DNA of 64,000 nt, taken from Pseudomonas purpurea. GTDB lineage: Bacteria > Pseudomonadota > Gammaproteobacteria > Pseudomonadales > Pseudomonadaceae. Under the pieces are notes generated by a model that searched no databases, was not told the DNA's origin, and worked only from the letters and a program-made list of their open reading frames with translations. Below are positions 35,285 through 44,884 of the stretch, piece by piece (positions within the stretch are counted from its first letter, which is position 1; the number at the start of each line of letters is the position of its first letter). The stretch spans positions 1,860,001 to 1,924,000 of the forward strand of contig NZ_CP150918.1 of the NCBI RefSeq assembly GCF_039908635.1, written 5' to 3'. The position numbers were made by a program, and so were the translations under genes.

Positions 35285-36451
35285 ATGAATCTTCACGAGT
35301 ATCAGGGTAAGCAGCTGTTCGCTGAGTACGGCCTGCCAGTATCCACCGGTTACGCGGTAGACACCCCGGAAGCAGCAGCAGAAGCTTGCGACAAAATCGG
35401 CGGCACCGAGTGGGTTGTCAAAGCCCAGGTTCACGCCGGTGGTCGCGGTAAAGCGGGCGGCGTCAAGCTGGTTCGCAACAAAGAAGACGCTAAAGCATTC
35501 GCTCAACAGTGGTTGGGCAAGCGTCTGGTGACTTACCAGACTGATGCCAATGGTCAGCCAGTCACCAAGATCCTGGTTGAATCGTGCACTGATATCGCTA
35601 AAGAGCTGTACCTGGGCGCTGTCGTTGACCGTTCGAGCCGTCGCATCGTGTTCATGGCTTCCACCGAAGGTGGCGTGGACATCGAGAAAATCGCTCACGA
35701 CACCCCTGAGAAAATCCTCAAGGCCACTATCGATCCACTGGTTGGCGCTCAGCCATTCCAGGGTCGCGAGCTGGCATTCCAGCTGGGCCTGGAAGGCAAG
35801 CAAGTTGCTCAGTTCGCCAAGATCTTCGTAGGTCTGGCCAAACTGTTCAAGGATCACGACCTGGCTCTGCTGGAAGTGAACCCGCTGGTGATCAAGGCTG
35901 ACGGCGATCTGCATTGCCTCGACGCCAAGATCAACATCGACGCCAACGCCATGTACCGTCAGCCTAAGCTGAAGACTTTCCACGATCCGTCGCAAGACGA
36001 TCCGCGCGAAGCGCACGCTGCCAAGTTCGAACTGAACTACGTAGCACTGGAAGGCAACATCGGTTGCATGGTCAACGGTGCTGGCCTGGCCATGGGTACC
36101 ATGGACATCGTCAACCTGCATGGCGGCAAACCAGCCAACTTCCTCGACGTGGGCGGCGGTGCTACCAAAGAACGCGTGACCGAAGCGTTCAAGATCATCC
36201 TGTCCGACACTAACGTCGCTGCAGTATTGGTCAACATCTTCGGCGGCATCGTTCGTTGCGACATGATTGCCGAAGGCATCATCGGCGCAGTGAAAGAAGT
36301 CGGCGTGAAAATCCCGGTTGTTGTTCGCCTTGAAGGCAACAACGCTGAGCTGGGCGCTAAAGTACTGGCAGAAAGCGGTTTGAACATCATCGCTGCTACC
36401 AGCCTGACCGACGCTGCTCAACAAGTCGTTAAAGCTGCGGAGGGCAAATAA
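35285..36451 (+). CDS. sucC: Succinyl-CoA synthetase beta subunit (ADP-forming)
   Basis: 388 residues from the ATG at 35285, the exact usual length; a longer frame from 35171 has an unlikely leader. It has the ATP-grasp fold with [20 protein letters not shown] at the start, [20 protein letters not shown] in the nucleotide site, and [20 protein letters not shown] near residue 255. With SucD it converts succinyl-CoA to succinate while making ATP/GTP. The stop overlaps the sucD start (TAATG). Confidence 0.98.
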   Translation: MNLHEYQGKQLFAEYGLPVSTGYAVDTPEAAAEACDKIGGTEWVVKAQVHAGGRGKAGGVKLVRNKEDAKAFAQQWLGKRLVTYQTDANGQPVTKILVESCTDIAKELYLGAVVDRSSRRIVFMASTEGGVDIEKIAHDTPEKILKATIDPLVGAQPFQGRELAFQLGLEGKQVAQFAKIFVGLAKLFKDHDLALLEVNPLVIKADGDLHCLDAKINIDANAMYRQPKLKTFHDPSQDDPREAHAAKFELNYVALEGNIGCMVNGAGLAMGTMDIVNLHGGKPANFLDVGGGATKERVTEAFKIILSDTNVAAVLVNIFGGIVRCDMIAEGIIGAVKEVGVKIPVVVRLEGNNAELGAKVLAESGLNIIAATSLTDAAQQVVKAAEGK

Positions 36452-37332
36452 TGAGCGTCCTGATCAATAAAGACACCAAAGTTATCTGCCAGGGTATTAC
36501 CGGTTCGCAAGGTAGTTTCCACACCCAGCAAGCCATCGAGTACGGCACCAAGATGGTTGGCGGCGTAACTCCAGGCAAAGGCGGCACCGAGCACCTGGGT
36601 CTGCCAGTGTTCAACACCGTGAAAGACGCTGTAGCGGCCACTGGCGCTACCGCCAGCGTGATCTACGTTCCGGCTCCTTTCTGCAAGGATTCGATCCTGG
36701 AAGCTGCTTTCGGCGGCATCAAGCTGATCGTGTGCATCACCGAAGGCATTCCTACCCTGGACATGCTGGATGCCAAGGTCAAGTGCGACGAGCTGGGCGT
36801 GATCCTGATCGGCCCTAACTGCCCAGGCGTGATCACTCCAGGCGAATGCAAGATCGGCATCATGCCAGGTCACATTCACTTGCCAGGCAAGGTCGGTATC
36901 GTTTCGCGTTCCGGCACCCTGACCTACGAAGCTGTGAAGCAGACTACTGACGCCGGTTTCGGTCAGTCGACTTGCGTCGGCATTGGTGGTGACCCGATCC
37001 CGGGTTCGAACTTCATCGACATCCTGAAACTGTTCCAGGAAGACCCGAAGACCGAAGCGATCGTCATGATCGGCGAGATCGGCGGTTCGGCTGAAGAAGA
37101 AGCGGCTGCCTACATCAAGGCACACGTGACCAAGCCGGTTGTTTCCTACATCGCGGGTGTGACTGCTCCTCCGGGCAAGCGCATGGGCCATGCTGGCGCA
37201 ATCATCTCTGGCGGCAAGGGCACTGCAGACGAGAAGTTTGCTGCCCTGGAAGACGCAGGCGTGAAAACCGTGCGTTCGCTGGCAGACATCGGCAAGGCTT
37301 TGTCCGAGCTGACTGGCTGGGCTGTCAAGTAA
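36451..37332 (+). CDS. sucD: Succinyl-CoA synthetase alpha subunit
   Basis: 293 residues. The CoA-binding Rossmann domain ([20 protein letters not shown] at the start) is followed by the ligase domain with the phosphorylated histidine at residue 247 in [18 protein letters not shown]. It carries the phosphohistidine intermediate and the CoA site of the enzyme. It overlaps sucC by one base and ends in a strong terminator 29 bp after the stop; this closes the TCA cluster. Confidence 0.98.
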   Translation: MSVLINKDTKVICQGITGSQGSFHTQQAIEYGTKMVGGVTPGKGGTEHLGLPVFNTVKDAVAATGATASVIYVPAPFCKDSILEAAFGGIKLIVCITEGIPTLDMLDAKVKCDELGVILIGPNCPGVITPGECKIGIMPGHIHLPGKVGIVSRSGTLTYEAVKQTTDAGFGQSTCVGIGGDPIPGSNFIDILKLFQEDPKTEAIVMIGEIGGSAEEEAAAYIKAHVTKPVVSYIAGVTAPPGKRMGHAGAIISGGKGTADEKFAALEDAGVKTVRSLADIGKALSELTGWAVK

Positions 37333-37361
37333 GCCTCGCGCTTAGCTGACGCTTCACCAAC

Positions 37362-37385
37362 AAAGGCCACCTTCGGGTGGCCTTT
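37362..37385 (+). terminator. Terminator of the sdh-suc cluster
   Basis: AAAGGCCACC-TTCG-GGTGGCCTTT followed by GTCGTTTTC, 29 bp after sucD. Confidence 0.92.
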
Positions 37386-37431
37386 GTCGTTTTCGGCATC
37401 CGCGTAGTTTGCAGCGTTTACATAGGGCTTT

Positions 37432-37462
37432 TGTGGTGAGGGAGCAAGCTCCCTCGCCACAG
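37432..37462. repeat. Compact family A REP palindrome
   Basis: TGTGGTGAGGGAGCAAGCTC followed by CCTCGCCACA: a single self-complementary REP in the 370-bp sucD-brnQ gap. The rest of that gap probably holds the brnQ promoter; a TTTGTCGGACAAA near-dyad at about 37542-37554 is the only other structure seen. Confidence 0.85.
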
Positions 37463-37702
37463 AGTTCTGGTTGTGAAAAATAGATATGTAAACGCGACAC
37501 AGAAGCGTCGCAGATCGGATAGTTCGCCCCTTAACAGTGCGTTTGTCGGACAAATTAGTTACGCTAGCCGCCATTTTGCGTTTGCTGCCCACAAGGACGC
37601 TGCGCGCTAAACGGGTCAGTCCTATACGGACCGACAGCATTTCCCTCACCTATAAGGGAAATCCCTCTCTAAATTCCGATTCAGTAGTGTGGTATTTCCT
37701 TA

Positions 37703-39016
37703 ATGAAAGTGTTGAAAGGCCAGGACGTCCTGGCATTAGGTTTTATGACGTTTGCCCTGTTCGTCGGGGCCGGCAATATCATCTTCCCGCCTATCGTCGG
37801 TTTGCAGTCCGGACCACACGTCTGGATGGCGGCGCTGGGCTTTCTGATCACCGCAGTTGGTCTGCCGGTCATCACCGTGGTTGCCCTGGCCAAGGTCGGC
37901 GGCGCGATGGATGCCCTGAGCAGTCCGATCGGCAAAGTTGCCGGTGGTCTGCTGGCGGCGGTTTGCTACCTGGCGGTCGGCCCGTTGTTCGCCACCCCGC
38001 GTACCGCGACCGTGTCCTTTGAAGTGGGCCTGGCACCGCTGACCGGCGAAAGCCCGCTGGCGCTGTTCCTTTACAGCAGCGTGTACTTCCTGCTGGTGTT
38101 CTTCATTTCGCTTTATCCGGGTCGTCTGCTGGACACCGTCGGGCGTTTCCTCGCGCCGCTGAAGATCATTGCGTTGGCCGTACTTGGCATCGCCGCATTC
38201 GCCTTGCCGGCTGGTGACATTGGCACCGCTACGCCTGAGTACGTTGCCGCGCCGTTCTCCCAAGGGTTCATCAATGGTTACCTGACCATGGACACCCTCG
38301 GCGCGCTGGTCTTCGGCATCGTCATCGTCAACGCCATTCGTTCCCGTGGCGTTGAATCGCCAGCCTTGATCACCCGTTACGCGATCATCGCCGGGTTGAT
38401 TGCCGGCGTGGGCCTGGCGCTGGTGTATGTCAGCCTGTTCCGTCTGGGCTCGGGCAGCCATGAAGTGGCTGTTGGTGCAACCAACGGCGCGGCAGTGCTG
38501 CACGCCTATGTGCAACACACCTTCGGTTCGCTGGGCAGCGGTTTCCTGGCGGTACTGATCTCCCTGGCGTGCCTGGTAACGGCGGTCGGCCTGACGTGCG
38601 CGTGCGCGGAATACTTCAGCCGCGTGTTGCCACTGTCCTACAAGACCTTGGTGATCATCCTGGCGGCGTTCTCCTTGCTGGTGTCCAACCTGGGCCTTAC
38701 CAAGCTGATTGCGTTCTCGATTCCGGTCCTGACTGCTATCTACCCACCGTGTATCGTTCTGGTGGCCCTGAGCTTCTGCAAGGACTTCTGGCATGAGCAA
38801 GGGCGTATCGTGGGCCCGGTCATGCTGGTGTCGTTCATCTTCGGCCTGATCGATGCGCTTAAAGGCGCCGGCCTGGCGGGCTGGATGCCTGCACAGCTGG
38901 TGGATCTTCCGTTGAGCGAGCAAGGCCTGGCATGGCTGGTGCCTTCGGTGATCACCCTGGCGGCGGCTTTTGTCTTCGACCGCCTGCTGGGCAAGCGCGC
39001 CGAAGCGCTGGCTTAA
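37703..39016 (+). CDS. brnQ: Branched-chain amino acid:cation symporter BrnQ
   Basis: 437 residues, full length for the LIVCS family, which imports leucine, isoleucine and valine with sodium or proton. About twelve membrane helices are seen. Family segments: [20 protein letters not shown] at the start, then [18 protein letters not shown], and [17 protein letters not shown] at about residues 97-113. The ATG at 37703 fits these conserved N-terminal residues. It is followed by two terminators and stands alone. Confidence 0.96.
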   Translation: MKVLKGQDVLALGFMTFALFVGAGNIIFPPIVGLQSGPHVWMAALGFLITAVGLPVITVVALAKVGGAMDALSSPIGKVAGGLLAAVCYLAVGPLFATPRTATVSFEVGLAPLTGESPLALFLYSSVYFLLVFFISLYPGRLLDTVGRFLAPLKIIALAVLGIAAFALPAGDIGTATPEYVAAPFSQGFINGYLTMDTLGALVFGIVIVNAIRSRGVESPALITRYAIIAGLIAGVGLALVYVSLFRLGSGSHEVAVGATNGAAVLHAYVQHTFGSLGSGFLAVLISLACLVTAVGLTCACAEYFSRVLPLSYKTLVIILAAFSLLVSNLGLTKLIAFSIPVLTAIYPPCIVLVALSFCKDFWHEQGRIVGPVMLVSFIFGLIDALKGAGLAGWMPAQLVDLPLSEQGLAWLVPSVITLAAAFVFDRLLGKRAEALA

Positions 39017-39021
39017 GCTTC

Positions 39022-39044
39022 ACGGCCCGCCACAAGCGGGCCGT
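39022..39044. terminator. GC-rich hairpin after brnQ
   Basis: ACGGCCCGC-CACAA-GCGGGCCGT, six bases after the brnQ stop and lacking a T-tail; it stands before a stronger terminator. Confidence 0.65.
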
Positions 39045-39055
39045 CGCTAAAACAC

Positions 39056-39089
39056 AAATGCCCCGTATCAATCGATACGGGGCATTTTT
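39056..39089. terminator. Strong terminator after brnQ
   Basis: AAATGCCCCGTATC-AATC-GATACGGGGCATTT followed by TT. Confidence 0.92.
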
Positions 39090-39142
39090 ATGGGCGTGAT
39101 GCAGTGTCTTTTTTGTTGCGCTAACGTCGAAGCACTACCTTG

Positions 39143-39246
39143 TAGGAGCGAGCGATACGGCGATCCGACTTGCCCGCGAAAGCGATGTACCATTCGACCT
39201 ATTCATCGACTGATACACCGCTTTCGCGGGCAAGCCTCGCTCCCAC
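39143..39246. repeat. REP pair (inverted), CTTTCGCGGGCAAG type
   Basis: GTAGGAGCGAGCGATACGGC at the left (degenerate) with CTTGCCCGCGAAAGCG, and an inverted CGCTTTCGCGGGCAAGCCTC copy to the right, before the DUF599 gene. Confidence 0.85.
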
Positions 39247-39282
39247 GGATTCAATCAATGCCAACGTCTTACAAGGACCTGC

Positions 39283-40020
39283 ATGTCGTTCGTTCACGCC
39301 AATCTGATCCACATTCTTGCCGCACTCTGGTTTGTCGTCTGCTGGGGCGGCTACACCCGTTACGCCAGTTGGAAGGCTCGCGACACCGCGTGCCTGGCCA
39401 GTGTGTTGCACCTGTACCGCGAGGACTGGATGCGCCGCATGCTGCTGCGCGACAACCGCATCGCCGATGCCAGCGTGATCGGCAACCTTGAGCGCAATGC
39501 GTCATTCTTCGCTTCAAGCACGCTGATCATCCTGGCCGGTATTCTCACGGTGCTCGGCGCTTCCGAGCGTGCGGTGTCGTTGCTGGCCGATATTCCGATG
39601 GTGCAACAGGCATCCCAGGGCATGTCGGAGATCAAGTTGCTGTGCCTGGCGCTGGTGTTCGTCTATGCCTTCTTCACGTTCAGTTGGTGCATGCGTCAGT
39701 ACAACTTCGCGGCGATTCTGGTGGGGTCGGCGCCAATGATCGGTGAGCGTCATGTCTCCGAGCAGGAGCGCAAGGCTTTCGCCTCGCGCGCGGCGCGGGT
39801 TATTTCGATGGCCGCCAACCAGTTCAACTTCGGCCTGCGGTCCTATTATTTCGGCATGACCATGCTGGCCTGGTTCGTCAGCCCGTGGCTGTTCATGTTG
39901 ATGAGTGCCGGCGTGGTGTTTGTGTTGTATCGCCGGGAGTTTCATTCCGACGTGCTGGACGTGATGGTCTATACCCCTACAGAGGCGCCAATGCCCGAGG
40001 TGAGTAAAGAGGTGAGTTGA
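39283..40020 (+). CDS. DUF599 family membrane protein
   Basis: 245 residues with four or so membrane helices (about 5-25, 78-97, 120-140, 188-215). The DUF599 pattern is clear: LIHILAALWFVVCWGGYTRY, then NRIADASVIGNLERNASFFA with SSTLIILAGILTVLGAS, and FTFSWCMRQYNFAAILVGSA. The function is unknown. The stop overlaps the following MAPEG gene by one base (TGATG), so the two form an operon. Confidence 0.88.
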   Translation: MSFVHANLIHILAALWFVVCWGGYTRYASWKARDTACLASVLHLYREDWMRRMLLRDNRIADASVIGNLERNASFFASSTLIILAGILTVLGASERAVSLLADIPMVQQASQGMSEIKLLCLALVFVYAFFTFSWCMRQYNFAAILVGSAPMIGERHVSEQERKAFASRAARVISMAANQFNFGLRSYYFGMTMLAWFVSPWLFMLMSAGVVFVLYRREFHSDVLDVMVYTPTEAPMPEVSKEVS

Positions 40021-40421
40021 TGAGTGTTCCTTTCTGGTGTGTATTTATCAGCGCGTTGCTGATTTTTATCGCCCGTATGCCGGTGGCCAAGGCCATGAAA
40101 GAGCAGGGCGGTTACAACAACCACCTGCCTCGCCAGCAGCAGGCGCAACTGACAGGGTTTGGTGCGCGAGCCTTGGCGGCGCATCAGAACAGTTTCGAAG
40201 CCTTCATGTTGTTCGCGGTCGGGGTGTTGATGGCGCACACCACCCAAACGGCGGGATGGCTGATTGATACGCTGGCAATCATCTTTGTGATCGCGCGAGT
40301 TATCTATTTGCTGTGCTATTGGGCTGATCTGGCGTGGCAGCGCAGTCTGGTATGGTTTGTCGGGCTGGTCTGTTCATTGTTGCTGATGATCAGCCCGACG
40401 TTTAGAACGGTCTTGCTTTAA
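40020..40421 (+). CDS. MAPEG family membrane protein
   Basis: 133 residues from the ATG at 40020, overlapping the DUF599 stop by one base; a TTG at 40017 is a less likely start. Four membrane helices and the MAPEG pattern (GARALAAHQNSFEAFMLFAV near residues 50-69, then VIYLLCYWADLAWQRSLVWF). The superfamily includes glutathione-dependent membrane enzymes, but bacterial members like this one have no proven reaction. It ends 142 bp before a bidirectional terminator. Confidence 0.87.
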   Translation: MSVPFWCVFISALLIFIARMPVAKAMKEQGGYNNHLPRQQQAQLTGFGARALAAHQNSFEAFMLFAVGVLMAHTTQTAGWLIDTLAIIFVIARVIYLLCYWADLAWQRSLVWFVGLVCSLLLMISPTFRTVLL

Positions 40422-40562
40422 CGCTGGATGCCGGTCAATCGTGTGCGTTATGGAGTGTCGCCGTAATGTACAGGGATCGCCCGGTCTAAAAACGATGTGG
40501 GTTGTTTGAACGTCTGCGATGGCCGGCCAGGTTATCCCGCAGACAGTGCATTTCAGCCACAC

Positions 40563-40596
40563 AAAAGAAAACCCGCCTTGAGCGGGTTTTCTTTTT
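40563..40596. terminator. Bidirectional terminator between the MAPEG gene and the small lipoprotein gene
   Basis: AAAAGAAAACCCGC-CTTGA-GCGGGTTTTCTTTT between convergent genes. Confidence 0.92.
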
Positions 40597-40613
40597 GCAG
40601 CGCTAAAACCGGA

Positions 40614-40853
40614 TTAGTTGGTTTTAGGGGCTGCTTCTTCAGCGGCTGCTTTGTTCGAATCGGCCTGATCTTTGGCAGCTTCGGCGTTTTCTTTCGCGGC
40701 CTCGTTCACTTTATCCTGAGCTTCGTTCATTTTTTGCTGGGCTTGTTCAGCATGCTGGTTGGCATCTTGAGCTTTGTCCTCGGATTTTTTATCGCAGGCA
40801 GCGAGACCGAGGGAAGCGGTCAACATCAAGGCAATAGCTAAAGTCTTACGCAT
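40614..40853 (-). CDS. Small Ala/Lys/Glu-rich coiled-coil lipoprotein
   Basis: 79 residues from the ATG at 40853, preceded by AAGGAGAAA. The lipobox LAAC puts the lipidated cysteine at residue 20 (MRKTLAIALMLTASLGLAAC). The rest is a heptad-like helix rich in Ala, Lys, Glu, Asn and Gln (EQAQQKMNEAQDKVNEAAKE), much like the small Lpp/OprI-type lipoproteins of Pseudomonas, though it lacks the C-terminal lysine through which Lpp joins peptidoglycan. It is probably an abundant or stress-related envelope lipoprotein; the exact role is unknown. Confidence 0.78.
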   Translation of the reverse strand: MRKTLAIALMLTASLGLAACDKKSEDKAQDANQHAEQAQQKMNEAQDKVNEAAKENAEAAKDQADSNKAAAEEAAPKTN

Positions 40854-41012
40854 GGGGTGTTTCTCCTTATGGAAAATATCTACTTGGCCTTTCGAACGCA
40901 CTCCCACAGGTTAAGTTCCGCGTTTCCCACAGATATATAAGTTTGTTCTGAACGGAACTTTTTACGGGCACTCACAGTTCTATGTGCCCACTTTAATGAG
41001 AGTCTTTATCAC

Positions 41013-41489
41013 ATGGCCGAACATCCGGTTTTCGAGCGTGCAACGCGATTTTTATCGGCGCTCAGGCACTGCCAGGTACTGGGGTTGCGCGTTCACAGTG
41101 CCGACAGTGAAGGGCTGACAATCACCTTGCCCTATAGCCCGCAAATCGTGGGTAACCCGCAGACCGGTGTGATTCACGGGGGCGCCATCACCTCGCTGAT
41201 GGACACCGCGTGCGGCATGGCGACGTTGTGCGTGCTGCCGCAGTTCGAGGTGTGCCCGACCCTGGATTTGCGCATCGACTACATGCACCCGGCCGAGCCG
41301 CACAAAGATGTGCACGGCTTTGCGCAGTGCTACCGGGTGACCACCGACGTGATTTTCACCCGTGGCTTTGCCTATCAGGACGATCCCGAACGGCCGATTG
41401 CCCACGTGGTCGGGACGTTCATGCGCATGGGCAAGGGTGCCAAAGGTACCAAGGGCTTCGGTGGCGTTATCAATGGCGGTGCGAAATGA
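41013..41489 (+). CDS. PaaI-type hotdog thioesterase
   Basis: 158 residues with a hotdog fold. The active-site region is QTGVIHGGAITSLMDTACGM (about residues 50-69), containing the HGG and the acidic residue in the central helix. Such enzymes release free acids from acyl-CoA; the substrate is not predictable. The end overlaps the next, related thioesterase gene by four bases (ATGA), so the two probably make a hetero- or paired enzyme. Confidence 0.88.
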   Translation: MAEHPVFERATRFLSALRHCQVLGLRVHSADSEGLTITLPYSPQIVGNPQTGVIHGGAITSLMDTACGMATLCVLPQFEVCPTLDLRIDYMHPAEPHKDVHGFAQCYRVTTDVIFTRGFAYQDDPERPIAHVVGTFMRMGKGAKGTKGFGGVINGGAK

Positions 41490-41938
41490 CTGACAACTTC
41501 AAGGAGCAATTGCAGCAGGCTCATGAGCAAGGTGACTACGCGTCACTGTTGCACTTGATTCCCTACGCCAAGCTGATCGGTATTGAATGCTCGCGCCTGG
41601 GCGATGAGCTGTTGTTTCGCCTGCCCGCGAACAAAGACAACATCGGTAATCCGTTACTGCCGGCCATTCATGGCGGTGTGATTGCGGGCTTCATGGAACT
41701 GGCCGCAGCCCTGCATTTATTGATCTTCACCGGTTCTCCCGGTGTGCCGAAAATCATCGACTTTTCCCTCGATTACCTGCGTGCCGGGCAGTTTCGCGAT
41801 ACCTACGCCAAATGTCAGCTGTGCCGCCAGGGCAGGCGAGTGGCCAACGTGGCGATCACCGCGTGGCAGAGCACTCAAGCCGAGCCGATTGCCACCGCGC
41901 GTGCGCATTTCAAGATTGAAGAAACCCCCAGCCCTTGA
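41486..41938 (+). CDS. PaaI-type hotdog thioesterase, second member of a tandem pair
   Basis: 150 residues from the ATG at 41486. It has the same fold as its neighbour, with PAIHGGVIAGFMELAAALHL at about residues 54-73; the central acidic residue is Glu rather than Asp. A helix of about 25 residues precedes the fold (KEQLQQAHEQGDYASLLHLI). Tandem coupled PaaI genes are common in Pseudomonas but their substrate is not known. Its stop codon lies inside the -35 box of the htpG heat-shock promoter. Confidence 0.87.
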   Translation: MTDNFKEQLQQAHEQGDYASLLHLIPYAKLIGIECSRLGDELLFRLPANKDNIGNPLLPAIHGGVIAGFMELAAALHLLIFTGSPGVPKIIDFSLDYLRAGQFRDTYAKCQLCRQGRRVANVAITAWQSTQAEPIATARAHFKIEETPSP

Positions 41939-41961
41939 AATCCCCGTCATAGCCCCCAACT
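41934..41961 (+). promoter_or_regulatory. Sigma-32 heat-shock promoter of htpG
   Basis: CTTGAAA (41934-41940), 13-bp spacer, CCCCAACT (41954-41961): a close fit to CTTGAAA-N11-16-CCCCATNT. The -35 box contains the stop codon of the preceding thioesterase gene. Confidence 0.75.
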
Positions 41962-42027
41962 TTGATGACATCCCGCCGCCACCCCTTCAGGGCGCGGCCA
42001 CTGCCATCCAATCGGAGTTTGATGACC

Positions 42028-43932
42028 ATGAGCGTGGAAACTCAAAAGGAAACCCTGGGCTTCCAGACCGAGGTGAAGCAACTGCTTCATCTCATGATCC
42101 ATTCGCTGTACTCCAACAAGGAAATTTTCCTTCGCGAACTGATCTCGAACGCCTCTGACGCTGTCGACAAATTGCGCTTCGAAGCCCTGTCCAAGCCTGA
42201 GTTGCTGGAAGGTGGCGCCGAGCTGAAAATCCGTGTGAGCTTCGACAAGGACGCGAAAACCGTCACCCTCGAAGACAACGGTATCGGCATGAGCCGCGAC
42301 GATGTGATCACCCACCTGGGCACCATCGCCAAATCCGGCACTGCCGATTTCATGAAAAACCTGTCGGGCGACCAGAAAAAGGATTCGCACCTGATCGGTC
42401 AGTTCGGCGTCGGTTTCTACTCCGCGTTCATCGTGGCCGACAAGGTTGATGTGTTCAGCCGCCGTGCCGGCCTCGCCGCAAGCGAAGGCGTGCACTGGTC
42501 GTCCAAGGGCGAAGGCGAGTTTGAAGTCGCCACCGTCGAGAAGGCTGACCGCGGCACGCGCATCGTCCTGCACCTGAAATCCGGTGAAAACGAATTCGCC
42601 GATGGCTGGCGTCTGCGTAACATCATCAAGAAGTACTCGGACCATATCGCCCTGCCGATCGAGTTGCCGAAAGAGGTTACCCCTGCCGAAGGCGAAGCAG
42701 CCCCGGCACTCGAGTGGGAAACCGTCAACCGCGCCAGCGCGCTGTGGACTCGTCCTCGTACTGAAGTCAAAGACGAGGAATACCAGGAGTTCTACAAACA
42801 CATCGCTCACGATTATGAGAATCCGCTGAGCTGGAGCCACAACAAGGTCGAAGGCAAGCTCGAGTACAGCTCGCTGCTTTACGTGCCGGCCCGTGCTCCG
42901 TTCGACCTGTACCAGCGTGAAGCGCCACGCGGCCTGAAGCTGTACGTGCAGCGCGTGTTCGTGATGGACCAGGCTGAGTCGTTCCTGCCGCTGTACCTGC
43001 GCTTCATCAAAGGCGTGGTCGATTCCAACGACCTGTCGCTGAACGTGTCGCGTGAGATCCTGCAGAAAGACCCGATCATCGATTCGATGAAGTCCGCGCT
43101 GACCAAGCGTGTGCTGGACATGCTGGAAAAACTGGCGAAGAACGAGCCAGAGCAATACAAAGGTTTCTGGAAAAACTTCGGTCAGGTCATGAAAGAAGGC
43201 CCGGCAGAAGATTTCGCCAACAAAGAGAAAATCGCCGGTCTGCTGCGTTTCGCATCGACCAGCAGCGCCGAAGGCGAGCAGGTTGTAGGCCTGGCCGAAT
43301 ACCTGGCCCGCGCCAAGGAAGGTCAGGACAAGATCTACTACCTGACCGGTGAGAAGTACGAATCGGTGAAGGACAGCCCGCACCTGGAAGTCTTCCGCAA
43401 GAAAGGCATCGAAGTGCTGCTGCTCACCGACCGTATCGACGAGTGGCTGATGAGCTACCTCAGCGACTTCGACGGCAAGAGCTTTGTCGATGTGGCGCGT
43501 GGTGACCTGGACCTGGGCAACCTGGACTCGGAAGAGGACAAGAAGGCCGCTGAAGAAGTTGCCAAGACCAAAGAAGGTCTGGTTGAGCGGATCAAGACAG
43601 CCCTGGGCGAAGCAGTCAGCGAAGTGCGGGTTTCTCACCGCCTGACCGACTCCCCGGCGATTCTGGCCATCGGCGAGCAGGACTTGGGCATGCAAATGCG
43701 TCAGATCCTGGAAGCCAGCGGTCAGAAGGTTCCGGAGTCCAAGCCGATCTTCGAATTCAACCCGGGCCACCCGCTGATCGAGAAGCTCGACAGCGAACAG
43801 AGCGAAGAGCGGTTTGGCGACCTGTCGCACATTCTCTTCGATCAGGCGGCCCTGGCTGCCGGCGACAGCTTGAAAGACCCGGCCGCCTATGTGCGCCGAC
43901 TGAACAAGCTGCTGGTTGAACTGTCGGTTTAA
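42028..43932 (+). CDS. htpG: Hsp90-family chaperone HtpG
   Basis: 634 residues from the ATG at 42028, the usual HtpG length; frames starting at 41962 lack the conserved start. It is an ATP-driven cytosolic chaperone. Segments: [20 protein letters not shown] at the start, [20 protein letters not shown] with the catalytic Glu and the ATP-binding Asn, [20 protein letters not shown], and [17 protein letters not shown]. The middle domain contains [13 protein letters not shown] sigma-32 promoter lies 67-94 bp upstream and a strong terminator follows. Confidence 0.98.
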   Translation: MSVETQKETLGFQTEVKQLLHLMIHSLYSNKEIFLRELISNASDAVDKLRFEALSKPELLEGGAELKIRVSFDKDAKTVTLEDNGIGMSRDDVITHLGTIAKSGTADFMKNLSGDQKKDSHLIGQFGVGFYSAFIVADKVDVFSRRAGLAASEGVHWSSKGEGEFEVATVEKADRGTRIVLHLKSGENEFADGWRLRNIIKKYSDHIALPIELPKEVTPAEGEAAPALEWETVNRASALWTRPRTEVKDEEYQEFYKHIAHDYENPLSWSHNKVEGKLEYSSLLYVPARAPFDLYQREAPRGLKLYVQRVFVMDQAESFLPLYLRFIKGVVDSNDLSLNVSREILQKDPIIDSMKSALTKRVLDMLEKLAKNEPEQYKGFWKNFGQVMKEGPAEDFANKEKIAGLLRFASTSSAEGEQVVGLAEYLARAKEGQDKIYYLTGEKYESVKDSPHLEVFRKKGIEVLLLTDRIDEWLMSYLSDFDGKSFVDVARGDLDLGNLDSEEDKKAAEEVAKTKEGLVERIKTALGEAVSEVRVSHRLTDSPAILAIGEQDLGMQMRQILEASGQKVPESKPIFEFNPGHPLIEKLDSEQSEERFGDLSHILFDQAALAAGDSLKDPAAYVRRLNKLLVELSV

Positions 43933-43942
43933 CAGCGCTGTA

Positions 43943-43968
43943 AAAAAACCCGCTTCGGCGGGTTTTTT
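43943..43968. terminator. Terminator of htpG
   Basis: AAAAAACCCGC-TTCG-GCGGGTTTTTT, ten bases after the htpG stop. Confidence 0.95.
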
Positions 43969-43993
43969 CATTCTTGAGCCTTGGGAGGCTGAA

Positions 43994-44722
43994 ATGAGCC
44001 AAGTCACCGTGCGTTCCGTGGTCTATCAGGTCGATGGTCAGCCTTATGAAAGTCGTCTGGCGTTCGATGCCAGCCACACTGGCCCGCGCCCCGGGTTGCT
44101 GATGGCGCCGAACTGGATGGGCGTCAGCGCCGGGGCGGAAAAGATCGCCCAGGACGTTGCCGCCAAAGGTTATGTGGTGCTGATCGCTGACCTTTATGGG
44201 CAGTCGGTTCGCCCGCAAAATGGCGATGAGGCGGGTGCGGCGATGATGCCGCTGAAGAATGATCGCGCCTTGCTGCGCAAGCGCATGCAGGCAGCGTTCG
44301 AACAGTTGCAAAAACAGACTGAAGCCAGGGTCGAGACCTCGAAACTGGCAACATTCGGTTTTTGCTTCGGTGGTTGTTGCGCGCTGGAGCTGGCCCGTAG
44401 CGGCGCGCCACTCAAAGCGGCCGTGTCGTTCCATGGCACGCTGGACACGCCTGATGTGAATGATGCGAAAAACATCAAGGGTGCGGTGCTGGTGCTGCAT
44501 GGCGCGTCCGACCCACTGGTGCCCAGCGCGCAACTGCCAGCGTTCGAAGCCGAGATGAATGCGGCGGGCGTGGACTGGCAACTGCTGAGCTACGGCGGCG
44601 CGGTGCATTCCTTCACCGATCCGCACGCCAACGTGCCGGGCAAGATGATGTACGACGTCAGGACCGCCAGGCGGGCCTTTGTGTCGATGCATAATTTGCT
44701 GGAAGAAGTGTTCGGCGGCTGA
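43994..44722 (+). CDS. Dienelactone hydrolase family protein
   Basis: 242 residues from the ATG at 43994, preceded by GGGAGGC. It is an alpha/beta hydrolase whose nucleophile is a cysteine in GFCFGGCCA (about residues 122-130), as in dienelactone hydrolase; the acid is in HGASDPLVP and the histidine in GGAVHSFTDP. Dienelactone hydrolase acts in chloroaromatic degradation, but no such genes adjoin and most housekeeping members have unknown substrates. It starts 25 bp after the htpG terminator. Confidence 0.88.
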   Translation: MSQVTVRSVVYQVDGQPYESRLAFDASHTGPRPGLLMAPNWMGVSAGAEKIAQDVAAKGYVVLIADLYGQSVRPQNGDEAGAAMMPLKNDRALLRKRMQAAFEQLQKQTEARVETSKLATFGFCFGGCCALELARSGAPLKAAVSFHGTLDTPDVNDAKNIKGAVLVLHGASDPLVPSAQLPAFEAEMNAAGVDWQLLSYGGAVHSFTDPHANVPGKMMYDVRTARRAFVSMHNLLEEVFGG

Positions 44723-44765
44723 TTGCTGTTTCTAGCCCTGGCACTGTCGGTGTCAGGGCGGGCCT

Positions 44766-44863
44766 CATCGCGAGCAGGCTCGTTCCCGCATTAGATCTCC
44801 AGTGAGCACAGAATGTGTGCACGAATGCGATCCAGTGTGGGAGCGAGCTTGCTCGCGAAAGCG
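44766..44863. repeat. REP pair, family B (inverted)
   Basis: ATCGCGAGCAGGCTCGTTCC and an inverted copy GTGGGAGCGAGCTTGCTCGC around a 50-bp centre holding AGATCTCCAGTGAGCACA; the same AGATC...GAGCACA centre recurs in the pair near 48.7 kb. Confidence 0.9.
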
Positions 44864-44884
44864 GTGTAACTGACACCGAAGATC

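Noticed and set aside
41947..44007. A 686-codon - strand open frame opposite htpG
   Set aside because: Antisense to the unmistakable HtpG; no start signal or domain.
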